Below are positions 1 to 11,109 of a stretch of DNA of 64,000 bases, in pieces. Both the position numbers and the translations under genes were made by a program. How positions within the stretch are numbered: the first letter of the stretch is position 1; every line of letters begins with the position of its first letter. Source of the DNA: Loripinus fragilis (lineage: Eukaryota; Mollusca; Bivalvia; Lucinida; Lucinidae); contig OZ026521.1 of assembly GCA_964019695.1 (NCBI GenBank), positions 29,664,601-29,728,600 on the forward strand. The letters are read 5' to 3'. A model generated the notes under the pieces. The model had not been told where the DNA came from and did no database searches. It saw only the letters and a program-made list of their open reading frames with translations.

Positions 1-269
1 AAAATCTATTTTTAGCCTGTGTTGACCAAAATCATTTGAACAATTATCAAAGAGGGCTATATAAAGATCATTCCTGCCAAGTTTGGCCAAAATCCAGCCG
101 GTAGTTAAGGAAATGTCCTTTGATGCAAATGTTGACCACAGACGACGACTGACTTCCAACGATCACAATAGCTCATCAAGTGCTTTGAAGCAGGATTTCT
201 GTGTAGTTTGGTGAAATACCACCAAGTGGTACAGAAGACATTATTTAAAAACACTTTATTAATTTAAAC
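1..269. repeat. Dispersed repeat fragment outside the inverted repeat
   Basis: Non-coding sequence containing the phrase 'GCCAAGTTTGGCCAAAATCC', which has the look of dispersed repeats common in bivalves. It has no match to the sequence beyond the other end of the large inverted repeat (56961 onward), so it marks the outside of the left arm. No gene is seen. Confidence 0.4.
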
Positions 270-423
270 TAGAATTATTTTCTGACTTGGAAAGTGATAA
301 AACAAATTCATTTTTTTTCTAAAAGGACATATAGTGAGTTATGGCTATGAAAGACCATACATGTCATTCTAGATACTAACCTTGGCTCTATAGCTGGCAT
401 AGTAATGATGAGTTAATCTCTAA

Positions 424-1330
424 GAGGGGGGTTACCTCCAATGTCGTGCCAGGCACGAGGGTTATCAACAATATCAATTAACACATAAGGGTGTGCCTTT
501 CATAGGGGTTAGCTCCAATGTCGTGCCTGGCACGGGGGTTACCTCAGTTATTCCTAACACAAGGGTTAGCTGCAATATCGTGTGTTACCTCCTAAGTAAT
601 GCCTGACATAAGGGGTAGCTCCAATGTCGTGCCTGGCACGAGGGTGACCTCCTAAGTAATGCCTAACACTAGGGTTAGCTCCAATGTCGTGCCTGGCACG
701 GGGGTTAGCTCCTAAGTAAAGCCTAACAGTAGGGTTAGCTCCAATGTCGTGCCTGGCACGGGGGTTACCTTCAGTTATTCTTAACACAAGGGTTAGCTGC
801 AATATCCTGCCTGACACAGGGGTGACCTCCTATGTAATATTTACATAAGGGTTAGCTGCTATGTCGTGCCTGGCACAGGGGTTAGCTCCTAAGTAAAGCC
901 TATCACTAGGGTTCGCTCCAATGTTGTGCCTGGCACGAAGGTGACATCCTATGTAATGCCTAACACTAGGGTTAGCTCCAATGTCGTGCCTGGCACGGGG
1001 GTTAGCTCCTAAGTAAAGCCTTATAGAGTACTAGGGTTAGCTCCAATGTCGTGCCTGGCACGGGGGTTACCTTCAGTTTTATACCTAAAACAAGAATTAG
1101 CTCCAATATCATGCCTGGCACAGGGGTTACCTCCTAAGTAATGCCTTACATAAGGGATAGCTCCAATGTCGTGCCTGGCACGGGGGTTACCTTCATTTTT
1201 ATACCTAAAACAAGGGTTAGCTCCAATATCGTGCCTGGCACGGGAGTTACCTCCTAAGTAATAACTGACATAAGGGGTAGCTCCAATGTCGTGCCTGGCA
1301 CGGGGTTAGCTCTGATGCTATTAAAGCTAA
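424..1330. repeat. 60-bp tandem repeat array near the left arm's outer end
   Basis: The array has about 15 imperfect copies of a 60-bp unit made of two related ~30-bp halves. Each half contains GGTTAGCTCC or GGTTACCTCC. One half carries the near-palindrome GTGCCTGGCAC next to CCAATGTCGT; the other carries CTAAGTAATGCCTAACAC. The same array in reverse orientation lies at 55955-56830. Degenerate copies trail to about 1530. Because 60 is a multiple of three the array can stay open as a reading frame, which is not evidence for coding. Confidence 0.9.
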
Positions 1331-2718
1331 ATAGGATAGATCAAATCTGGTTTATCTATAATGTCGTGCCAGGCAGGTTGGTTCACTCTGATGCTACTAT
1401 AAGCAATCCGTTTAGCTTAAATGAGTGGCCACATGGTTGGTTTAGGTATACTGTTGTGCCAGACACAGGTTAAGCTCTGATGCCATTTTAAGCAAAGAAC
1501 GGGTCACAATGGTTTGGTGTTAGCTCTTGACTGCCGTTATAAGCAATAAGGTTGACCACTCACAATTTAAGTTGCATAGCTATTATTGGCCACAATATGT
1601 GCATGCAGGCATCATATGATTATGGCAGTATACTGATTGACATAGATAAGCCTACTTTTTACACCCATTGTACAATTACATTCACACAACTTGATAGATT
1701 TAGAAGTTTAGTAAGATAGTCCAAAATTTTTCATTATATGAAAAGAAGTATGCAAAGCTCTTTGAAATTTATAATTGAGTCGTGACAAAATGAGTGTATG
1801 CTGAGTACATCCTGATCAGAGTCTTCACTAGTCAAACAAAATGTAAATATAGATGCAATTTTTTTCATGCTGACAACATAGACTCTGATTAGACTGAACT
1901 GAAGCCTAAGCTGTTCTGAATATTCGAGAGATGCACCACCCTTTTGTTGGTTTCCTCATATATATCACAGATCAATTTAGAAATTCAAAGCCCTTGCATG
2001 TACACATATATATTCATAGGAAATATCAGGGGAAGAGAGAGCTGGTTGCTTTGCTTAGTTTGTTTTCTTAGTGTCTCGTGATTGTTGTGACTGGCTCTTC
2101 ATTGCTACACCATGGGTTTGTCTGCAGTGTGTGATTGTTGTATTTCCTGATCATACTGACTTACTATTTTTGGTGTTTAAATACCACTTCATTATTTCAG
2201 GTATGTGATTACTCAGTTCAGGTATCATAATTTTAACTTGTGACATATGGAAATAGCTAGATTATATACCCTGTAGTCTACCATGATGCAGACTAACTCA
2301 TTAAAAATAAAATTTATTTTAGGAGCTAATCTACAGATAGGCATGCAGTGGTAATAAATGTGCTTCTTTTAAATGTCACAACTTTCTGATATTTTTTCGT
2401 TGATTCTTGTTCTTTAATTTATTTTTAAAAGCATGCTTAAATTAAGTTGTTATTTTTTTATATTGATAGGAACTGGAAACTTAATTTTTTTACTCACATC
2501 TTGATTTTTGCATGTTTGACATATTGATGTCATTTTGCAGAAAAAAGTGTTAATCAAAATTCAAAGATGGCAGCATTCATAAACATATTTAAAGTTGATT
2601 TAATCTACCCATAGATTAAACAATGTCAAGTCATAGTTCCTCTCAATATAAGCTATGTTCATACTTTTAAATATATGGATCGGCTGACAGGTAGTCAGAC
2701 TATACCTAATTGTATTAG

Positions 2719-3092
2719 TTAAAGCTGCATAGTCTGTAACTTTTGATATTCTAATTTTGGAAATACAGTTTCTATTTTTCAAGAATACAGTAAAAATACT
2801 CAAATTCAGGTAAACATTTTACCATTTTCATAAATTTTAACATATTAAATCTATCAAAACAACAGCATTTATGTTAAAATCAACTGTCTAGAAATATTGG
2901 TGGGACGTAAATAATTCCTAACAAGAGAAAAATCACATGTTTTTATTAGATAATTCACTGTTCCATGCAGCTTTCAGCTGTACTGAACATATTTATTGTG
3001 AAAACATAACTTAATTCTATTTTTACAAATGATTTAAAAAGAAAATATTTTTTTTCGAAAAATGTTCATAGTTACAGATCTAGTCTCTTTAA
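2719..3092. mobile_element. ~370-bp TTAA-flanked MITE
   Basis: The element begins TTAAAGCTGCATAG and ends TAGTCTCTTTAA, with imperfect inverted termini, and is bounded by TTAA on both sides. A second copy with the same ends lies at 33499-33870. The right arm of the inverted repeat lacks it: at about 55092-55111 the flanks join directly, with GTAA at the junction. TTAA target use suggests a piggyBac-type origin; this is inference from the target site only. Confidence 0.75.
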
Positions 3093-3193
3093 CACCAATA
3101 ATTTGTTATTTATTTGCCAGTCAGAGTTATGACTTGCTTTGCATATTAAGTTTCTTTTTTTCTGTGCCAAAGGTGCAGTGAATAAACCTGTTT

Positions 3194-4010
3194 CAGGGGT
3201 GTTTAGACGGCATGCATGATTTTTCAGCCTTCACTTTGTCATGCATTACAAATTAGCTCTTGTAAAGACTGCTTTTACAGAGTCATGTGTGTTCTATTCA
3301 CCATTACAAAGTCAAGGTTAATAAGCCAATCATCTTGAAGGTCACTGCATGGGGTAGTTAAAACAGGAGCAAGTTAACTCTGCATGCTAGGTAAATTTTC
3401 ATGATCTGCTGATTATTTTTCAAAAATACTTTATTTTTCAAAAAAAAATCTTACAAGGATGCTATATCAGAATGTCAAACATTTAGATCCAGATCAGGCC
3501 CGATGTTCTGACAGGCCTGATTTGGGTCCAATTTTTTTAAAAAGATCAGCAAATGACAAAATTTGCCGCAGGCAGGCAAAGAGTGAAAATATGTACATGT
3601 ATCCTTAGTTAGGCTAATATTTTGCCCTGAAAATGATGTCTGCTCATATATTCCAGTGCACTTTTGAATATGTAAATAATTTGAATCTCTGGCCAGACTC
3701 CTGACAAGAGCTGTCAGATCTGGATCCATTATATAGGTTAACTATACTGACTATCTAAGAACATAAGCAGATTAGGGAGCAGATAATAGAAGTTGTGAAA
3801 GGGGAAGCAGATAACTAAAGTTGAGAAAGGGGAATGGATTTTATATAGATATAGGTTGGATGAGACAGCTTAAGCTGTTCATTATTGATATTCAATGCTG
3901 GGTAGAAATCACACAGGGCAATGTAATGCCCATTGAACAGAAAAATCATGCAAAGCTAAATCATGTATGTTTTTGTCAGGACAACAAAATCATGCCGTCT
4001 AAATACCCCT
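3194..4010. mobile_element. ~820-bp non-autonomous DNA element with terminal inverted repeats
   Basis: The ends are CAGGGGTGTTTAGACGGCAT on the left and, on the right, the near reverse complement ATGCCGTCTAAATACCCC. The right arm has the empty site CCTGTTTAGCCAGCC near 54988-55002. The filled site is therefore consistent with a 3-bp TTT duplication. No transposase frame is seen inside. A partial copy of the same left end starts at about 17098. Superfamily not assigned. Confidence 0.7.
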
Positions 4011-4059
4011 TTAGCCAGCCACCAGTATGAGATGTATTGATTTATAGTTCATAGTTCTT

Positions 4060-4180
4060 TTCAATACAGATATAAGCTATGTTCATTCTTTTGAAATTGT
4101 GGATTAGCTGACAGGAAGTCATATGTGGATACTAATTTTCCTTATTTGCAGGCCAAAAGTGCAGTGATCAAACCATTTGG
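4060..4180. repeat. Partial duplicate of 2640-3190
   Basis: The stretch repeats the phrases 'ATAAGCTATGTTCAT', 'AGCTGACAGG' and 'AAAGTGCAGTGA' found at 2645-2700 and 3170-3180, without the 2719-3092 insertion. It looks like a small local tandem duplication inside the left arm, partly deleted. Confidence 0.5.
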
Positions 4181-4679
4181 GATGTATTTGATATTATTTC
4201 TGGTAAGAAGAATGAAATCATGAAAAGTTGAAATGGTCAACCCTTTGAGTATCAATCACAACAAAAATCGTCTGCCTTTGTCATCTGCTGAAAGTTTTAA
4301 GCAGTTTTTTTTTGCATACAATTGTATTTTCAAATCAGACTGCTCATGTATGAACAGTCTGAACTGGGTCCACAATGGTTGCCCAGATACTTACATAAGT
4401 AAAATAATGTAAGTAGAAAATATGCAGCACATGCCTTCAACAGAAGGCATTTTCAGATGAATATTTTAATTGATGAAAAGACACTTTAAGGGCTAAAATA
4501 TAGTGCTTGTTCTCATATTCCTTTTGATAAAGGAACCCAAGCAACTTAAGAAAGAACTTTAAGTATACAGTGGAACGGTGGTGGCCGTAATATTTGATGA
4601 TTAGGCTTTGTGTTGGGTTACAAGACATCAGTAATTCTACACCAACTGTTTTGAGCCAGATATCAGGTTACCTGAATAA

Positions 4680-4975
4680 GACAAACATCATGTGATAAAG
4701 TAATATACCAGGTATATAACTTTATCGTATGATGTTTCTCTTATTTGGTTGATAACAAGTCATTTCATATTTAGTGTTACGGGAACAGGTATGGTCATAA
4801 CAACGTCTGTTACAACATTGATAATTTTTATTGAAATTAAAAATATTAGAAGGCGATAAAATAGCATTAAAAGGTCAGTTGATAAACAGAATCTTACACT
4901 CGTTTAATAAATTTAATATGAAATGATCACTTGTGTAAGATCCTCTATATATCACAGTAAAGATCTGTTAGTCTT
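4680..4975. mobile_element. Degenerate copy of the ~340-bp hairpin-rich dispersed element
   Basis: The copy contains 'CTCGTTTAATAAATT' and ends 'GTGTAAGATCCTCTATATA', matching the intact copies at 22384-22720 and 39921-40260 (reverse orientation). It also begins with its own hairpin around a central ACCAGGT. The matching place in the right arm (about 54400) lacks it. Confidence 0.55.
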
Positions 4976-5935
4976 CATCTTAACTCATCATATACAGGAG
5001 CTTGCCATTAGAATGTAAAAAAATGAAATTCCATTTTCTTATTTAATTCTTATGATAAAATGATAAAAGTGGGATATAAAGGATGTTTACTTGCACAATT
5101 TCATATTAATTTTGCACTTAGTGTATTTGAGACATAAAAGTTGTGCAATTTAAAGATTGGTCACACCTTCAACATTAGTTGCAGCTATCTTGCCATGAAG
5201 TAATAGAATAATGGTTTTGTAAAAAAAAATTAACATTTTCAATGAGCTGCAGGCAACTTACTTATAATTTGGTAAATTGAAAAAGAAAGAAATATGATAT
5301 ACAATAATCTATATCTAGCTTTCCTATTATGCAAATTTACTGTGGGAACTGATGTCCTGCATGGAATAAAATAGGAATTTCAAAAGTATAACACACTTAT
5401 GGCAAGTCACTGTAGCTGTGAATTGACAAGGAACAAGTAGTTGAAAGTTCAGTTTTATGTATACTAATCACTATTTAGAAAATCAGCATCTCACAAGCTT
5501 GTTTTGGGTATAAATTTTAGCATGAATTTGAAATGTGAGCATTACAATTGAAACAGTGTTTACCGTTATCACTTGAAGGGCAAATTAGTACAAAAGTCTA
5601 ATCCCGAGTCATCTAATGAAACATCTTGACTACTCCTGTAACAGCAATAACTGTTTGCCAGTTATATTTACATTGATAAGTATGTTGGCAAGTATATGCA
5701 ATAGTCGTCTGAAGCAGACACAAATTTGATAGTTTTATTTTGCTGCATTTTTGCAAGTCTTTGACTAAAATATTTTGATAGATTAAATGCTACAGTTTCC
5801 ATGAAACGATGAAATTTGGGAGTTGTGTAGCTTTAACTTAGCCCTAACCAGTAAAACCAAAAATTGCCATTTATTTTCAGAAATTATCAAATTACCAATC
5901 TGTTTTGTCTAACAATCATACAGTATTATATGGGC

Positions 5936-6335
5936 CTCGTCAAATCAAAGGTTCGCTTGTGGCAAGTCTAACATAAGTACATTCCAGTAAGCAGTTAACA
6001 AAGGTGCTGATCAGACTGTACGGATGCGCAGGCTGGTCTACACCTTGGTTGTTCACAAACTCCCGTAGACAGGTTTTCTCGCGTCGAGGCCCATATGGGC
6101 TGTGACGTGAGAAAACCTGTATTTGGGGTTTCCGACAATGAGATATTCATACCATCCTGTTAAGCTACAGAGACAATTTCGCTTGTAGCAAGTCTAGTTA
6201 TGATACTTTCCAATAAGCACTTAACTAATGCGCTGATCAGACTGCTGGGTTGCACATGCTGATCTGCACCTTTGTTGATCCCAAACTCCCCAAATTAATA
6301 CAGGTTTAGTCGTGACAATGCCCATATTGTTAAAG
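5936..6335. mobile_element. Insertion with hairpin, absent from the right arm
   Basis: It lies between blocks that are nearly contiguous in the right arm. It contains the inverted pair AGGTTTTCTCGCGTC / GACGTGAGAAAACCT around a central CCCATATGGG (about 6072-6120). Related motifs ('GCGCAGGCTG', 'ACAAAGGTGCTGA') recur at 6575-6835 and 14920-14945. It looks like a short non-autonomous element; exact ends are not resolved. Confidence 0.5.
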
Positions 6336-6574
6336 TAAAAAAAGACCAGTTAGAGCATAAATCAATCAAACAATGCTAATGTAATTCTCACATTTCACAT
6401 TTAAACATAATCTAAAACCGAAATTTTAATATCTCATTGGAATTGCATCTATGTACTCAACAAGCTTGTGAGTCCACTAAATATGTGTTACATATTATTT
6501 GTATAGCAGATACTGAACATAAGACAAATGTAGTTTAAAAGAAAAATAAATAAACAACTTAACAAGACAAACTC

Positions 6575-6835
6575 TTTCAATATGGGCCTCTTGACACGAT
6601 AAAACCTGTCTTCAGGAGTTTGCGAGCAACAAAGGTGCTGACCAGTCTTCGCACCTGCGCAGGCTGATTAGGGCCTTTGTTATTCGCTTATTTGAAAGTA
6701 TCATATGTAGACTTTCTACAACGAAATTTCAGTTTTCTAGCCAGTCTCTGTAGCTGAGCAGGCTGGTTTGAGTCTCGATTAGTCAGTAATACTGAAGACA
6801 TGCAAGTTTTCTCATGCCCAGGCCTATATGTTACA
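6575..6835. mobile_element. Second related insertion in the left arm
   Basis: It shares the 'GGGCCTC', 'GCGCAGGCTGAT' and 'TTTTCTCATGCCCAGGCC' pieces with the 5936-6335 insertion. It interrupts arm sequence that is continuous in the right arm around 52450-52500. No coding sequence is seen. Confidence 0.45.
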
Positions 6836-7862
6836 TATATTAATTAAATATTTGATTTAAATGAATTTGAAGTACTTTCATGTTGGTTGAAAGCATGTGA
6901 TCATGATTTTGAATGTAAATCAATATTTTATAAAGAAATTTTATTTTCAACCTTTGGTTCATGAGTGGGCGGGGCTGAAATTCCATGGAGTGCACAGTGC
7001 TCCATGTAGAATTTAAGAGACTACCAATATATTCATCACCTCATAAAGGTTGAAAAAAGTGAATATTATACTCACACTTTAATTTTAAATTATTTTTCAG
7101 TGTTATGCAAAAAGATTGGACGTGAATGAAGCAAAAAAGGTGGCGCAGAAATGTTGTATATCATTAAATTCTGCCATGACCTTTAACAGCCCTTGCAATG
7201 ATTTGATTCACTGAAGGGAGATGGATGGCGCTTAAATTTATTTATTGTCGTGTTCCGGCATGACGTTCAACAGCCCTCACCATGATGTGACATCTTTCGT
7301 AATCATGACATTTGTGTATTGGAATCGTCACTTATTCATTATAACTGGCCACTTCATACATGCTGTCAATTTTATCCTGCTCAATTTCATTCTTAATTGA
7401 GTCTCCTTTACCTTCTAGCATCATCATTGTGAACAGTTTGGATCCATATCAGGCTCAACAAAATGCTGGGCCTGATCTGGACCACACTGTTTAACACTCT
7501 GATGGTATTCCGTGAAGGCTTTGGAAAAAAAAGTTGATTTAGGAAAAACATGCAAAATTTTATTCAGATATTATTATATGTCATCTCAGCTATGACAGAT
7601 CTGGTAAGTGGCCAAGCTGAAGAAACTCTCATAAACCTTAGAATTTGCAATTTATTTTTGTATAATGTGGGTGAAAACATGAGAAGAACTGACTTTGTTG
7701 CATGCAAATAGCAAAGACCCAGGCAAGGCAGTGCATCTGCACAGTCTTATCAGGGTATTTGTTATTTGCACTCGTGATAGTAATTAAAGTTGCTACCGTA
7801 CAAACCAAATTACAATTTTTTCACTAGTCTCTGTGGCTGAGCAGATTGATATTAGTCATAGA

Positions 7863-8718
7863 GGACAGTCCCTTTACAACACACCTATTTTCAAAAATGT
7901 TGAAAACAAGTAGGCTGAAGGAGCCCTGGATTGCTCACTTCAGGTCCCAAGGTAATAAAAAAAATATCATGCCCAACTCATATGAGCATGAAATTTATCC
8001 CGCTCTTAAATGTTAAAATGACAACAATTGTAGGAATTTAACAATTATTAGCAAAATAAATACAACATCTGAGAGACTGATAGCAAAAACTTCTTTATGT
8101 GTCTGTTTTTTAGTTTTAATGAGCAGTTGAAATCTTGTGCTCAGTTGAGTTTAGCATGTGAAAACCTGTATAACCTCGAGGCCAGTCATGGATGCTGAGG
8201 AGATGGTGTTAAAGACATAGAAATTTGAGCAATAAAACTGGTACCACTCATTATGACTCTCTCCAGGGGTCATACAGGGCAGATCAAAAGGACAGTCATA
8301 ATGCGGTGATTATGACAATAAAGTGGTCCCATGAATGAATTAGGTAATTTATGATAAAACATTGATATTTATCTAAGTGAAAGAAATTGTTTTGTATACA
8401 GTTAAGTCCCTTCTTGAGGCCCCTTTAATTTTGATGAGATATTGAAAATGTCCCTTATCAGTTAATCCTTTAATGATCTCTATTGGATAGAAATATATGT
8501 CTTTAAAAACAAATTTATTTGTAGCTCCAGCAGCAACTATCAGATTAAAAAGTTAATGCCAGACAACCTACATAAGACCGATCACAATAGATGACCAACT
8601 TCCCAGCATGCACAGCTGTAATGGAAGAGAAGATATCAGTTCAATTTTGTGTTATATTATGTAGAACAGTCAAAGCTACTAGTCATTTAAGAGTATTAAT
8701 TGCACATGGAAAGTTATT
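7863..8718. other. No gene seen
   Basis: AT-rich sequence between the inner edge of the left arm and the dispersed element at 8719. I see no open frame with coding character, no splice-consistent exon and no clear repeat structure. Confidence 0.5.
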
Positions 8719-9040
8719 TATCACATGACGTTGGGTCGTCTGGTAGTGAATATAATGCCATGCAATAAAATCGATAAACATCTAGTGGTTTACAGATATG
8801 ACAACATTGTGTACATAACGATAAAAAGATTATGCCAGAAATGAGATTTCAAAGTAATGTTAATGTCATATAAATAGAACCTAACATTTGTGCTCCTGTG
8901 TTGTTGAATCTATTAAACTTGTTGCGAAAATGCAATAAAATGCAATAACATGCTCGACAAGCCTCACATTTTATCGCTTTTCTCCAACTCGTTTTAAAAT
9001 TTCAATTAAACAGGAGCACTCATGTGGGATCCACTCTATA
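8719..9040. mobile_element. Hairpin-rich dispersed element, diverged copy
   Basis: It begins TTATCACATGACGT and ends GTGGGATCCACTCTATA. It carries the internal hairpin built on ATTAAACTTGTTGCG / CCAACTCGTTTTAAAAT and the shorter palindrome near 'CATCTAGTGGTTTACAGAT'. Same family as 22384-22720, 31149-31490 and 39921-40260. Confidence 0.75.
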
Positions 9041-9184
9041 CATGTACATGTGAATTGAGAAAAGAAACAATTTTATAAGATATAGAGGAAATAACATGAG
9101 TGCTTAATTTTTATGGTTTCAAGCAATGATGCATTTCAAACAAAATGAAAGAATTGGAGGCTGGTGTATAATAGACATTTCCAA

Positions 9185-9379
9185 TTTTGTTTGTTTGATT
9201 CTGTACATCCCATCAACAATCTTTCAGTTATAAAAGGACGGGTCTTCCTGGGTTGAGTCAGTACTAAGCTAAGATTAATGTTCTTGCTCAAGGACACAAC
9301 ACAGTGACGCCGGTGAGGCTCGAACCCGCGGCCCTTCGGTCTCGAGTCAAGCACTCTACCACTGAGCCACTGCGCCCCC
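9185..9379 (-). mobile_element. tRNA-derived SINE with 14-bp target duplication
   Basis: On the minus strand it starts with a tRNA-like head holding an A box (TGGCTCAGTGGTAGAGTG) and a B box (GGTTCGAGCCTC). A body follows ('TCCTTGAGCAAGA', 'AACCCAGGAAGACCCGTCC'), then an AATCAAAC-type tail. The direct repeat ATAGACATTTCCAA flanks it at 9171-9184 and 9380-9393. RNA polymerase III transcription is expected for the class. It is a SINE and not a tRNA gene. Confidence 0.9.
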
Positions 9380-9393
9380 ATAGACATTTCCAA

Positions 9394-10042
9394 ACCATGC
9401 CCATAATGTCACTTGTTAGTCACCTGAAGGTATTTAACTGACCAATGCAATGATTATTTAGCATGTGACATAGATTGTATCCAAAACAAAATTGCATGTG
9501 AACTTTCTCCAACAATTAATCTGAGGTTTATCTTACAGCTAGTGGATTTAACTCTTTGCTTGATGTGTAATTTTTCATGTTTTTTGTCAGCTGAATGATT
9601 TCCAAACTCATATCATTTGTATAATTTTTTCAGGAATACCCCAGGCGGCCACTGGAATGTCAAACATTTTGGATCCCGATCAGGCCTGACATGATGTCCA
9701 GCCTTATCTTGGTCCAAACAATTTGCAAATTTGAACTGTGAGTGAGCAGATGACTCTAGTGAACTAAACAGAGTTAAAGTAGGCTTGGCTTTCGGACTTG
9801 ATAATACATTTTATAAAACAGAGACTTTTAAGCGAGTTATTATTTCATTTTAAAATTATCAAATGAGCCTGAACTGACTAGTTACATAATTAGGGGATAA
9901 TTATATTCAAAATATTCATTTGATGATTTGTTTGTTTTGCTGCTTTATGTCCTAAGTCAACAGCTATTGTCATGGTGGGACGGTCAGTTCACCTAACCAC
10001 ACTGTTTCCTGGGCAAGCTTGAAAAAGAGGTTAACTAGTACT
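9394..10042. other. No gene seen; one dispersed short palindrome
   Basis: The only structure noticed is at 9659-9723, a copy of the short motif around 'GATCCCGATCAGGCC' that recurs throughout the window. The rest is AT-rich and unremarkable. Confidence 0.5.
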
Positions 10043-10346
10043 GAGGGTCTGGATGGGGTATAATGATAAGTGAATAATGGCCCTTTTTTATAATGAATAG
10101 TGAATAATGAGCCAAAAAGTAATAAATAGTGAATAATGAGGGCCTAAAAATTATTAAATAATCCTAATTTTCTAATGAATAGAAGAAAAAATTAATGAAT
10201 AGTGAATAATCAGATTTCTTTGCCAACTTGCTTACTTTTAATGATTATTGGTCTTATTTTAATTAATTACCTAAAATTTTAATGAGATGAATAAGGGGCT
10301 AAATTTTTAATGAATGGTGAATACCAGACCCCTCATCCAGACCCTC
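10043..10346. mobile_element. ~300-bp MITE with GAGGGTCTGG ends
   Basis: Its ends are GAGGGTCTGGATGGGGT and an imperfect reverse complement ending ATCCAGACCCTC. Direct repeat AGTACT flanks it (10037-10042 and 10347-10352). The inside is built of AATGAATAGTGAATAAT phrases. A second copy lies at 33069-33316 flanked by ATTCTT, so a 6-bp target duplication is likely. Confidence 0.8.
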
Positions 10347-10352
10347 AGTACT

Positions 10353-10888
10353 TTGTGGGCATACTTTAGCTTGTAACTTAAAACATCCCTTCTTGAATTA
10401 TTCAGCAGAAGGTAAGAGGATGACCATAATGATTTCAAAAAGTATGTGACCGAGCCGGGATCAAACTCGCAAACCCTGGATCTGCAGTCAGACATGCATC
10501 TGTAGCTAGACACATTACTGACTGCTCTATGCGGCCCAGTATCATTTGTTGAGGTATATCTTCAGATTTAATTTTGGAAATTTAGTTTTCTGGGATGCTT
10601 CAACATGGTGACGACTCTAATTTGCTTCTATAGGTAGACTTCAAATTAAAGTGTTGCTAGTAGCATGTCATTCAACGAAATATGAAGACATTAATTACGT
10701 CAAACTATTTCCAACAGTATATCAGATGCTTTACAATTGCAAATTTTGGATATTAACAAATCAGACTTAGCGTTACAAAGGTAACTTAAGTGCATCAGAA
10801 TAAAATTCATCTGGTGTTCAACATGTAACAGGGAACTTTAAATAAATTCTTGTGCATTCATTATTCTGAATAATGAATAAAGAAACAA
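10353..10888. other. 3' flank of the minus-strand gene
   Basis: Downstream of the minus-strand stop codon at 10889. No canonical AATAAA is seen on the minus strand close to the stop, so the polyadenylation site is not placed. No other gene is seen. Confidence 0.4.
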
Positions 10889-11109
10889 TTATTCCTCCAT
10901 ATCCAACAAAATTGTTTCTATTTCCTTTTTTATTTTTTTCTGATATTTTTCTATCAATTCTTTGATTTTGTCATTCTCGGATATGTCCTTTCCCTTTCTT
11001 AAGATATTTATTACAACATGGTCTTCTTCTTGACCTATTCCATCTTCTGCTACCGCCTTCTTTGAAAGGTCCACAACGATTTCATTAGTCAGCCTGCACT
11101 TGGTTGATT
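10889..11109 (-). CDS. Terminal exon of the ParB-like gene
   Basis: The acceptor TTTTCTTGCAG lies just above 11109. The exon takes one base from the previous exon to complete GAA, then encodes 72 residues to TAA. It ends in a basic/acidic coiled-coil-like tail (KKIKKEIETILLDMEE). Confidence 0.8.

Larger units (their letters stand above)
270..7862. repeat. Left arm of a large inverted repeat
   Basis: This arm matches the reverse complement of 51435-56960 in collinear blocks. Anchor pairs found by eye are 270-300 with 56930-56960, 2210-2480 with 55330-55620, 3100-3190 with 54990-55110, 4430-4520 with 54680-54760, 5400-5470 with 53725-53780, 5860-5930 with 53215-53300, 6345-6545 with 52730-52930, 6850-6930 with 52370-52450, 7230-7320 with 52030-52150 and 7790-7862 with 51435-51500. 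Matching blocks look roughly 75-90 percent identical. The arm is longer than its partner because it gained insertions. The innermost anchor contains a dispersed motif, so the inner edge is less certain than the outer edge. No intact gene is seen in it. Confidence 0.85.

Noticed and set aside
424..1330. CRISPR-like array or interstitial telomere
   Set aside because: The repeats are contiguous and imperfect with no unique spacers. GGGTTA occurs only as part of a longer 30-bp half-unit and not as pure telomeric hexamers.
9290..9379. tRNA gene-like sequence (also at 54484 and 60690)
   Set aside because: The A and B boxes belong to SINE heads, each followed by the same body and tail and flanked by target duplications.
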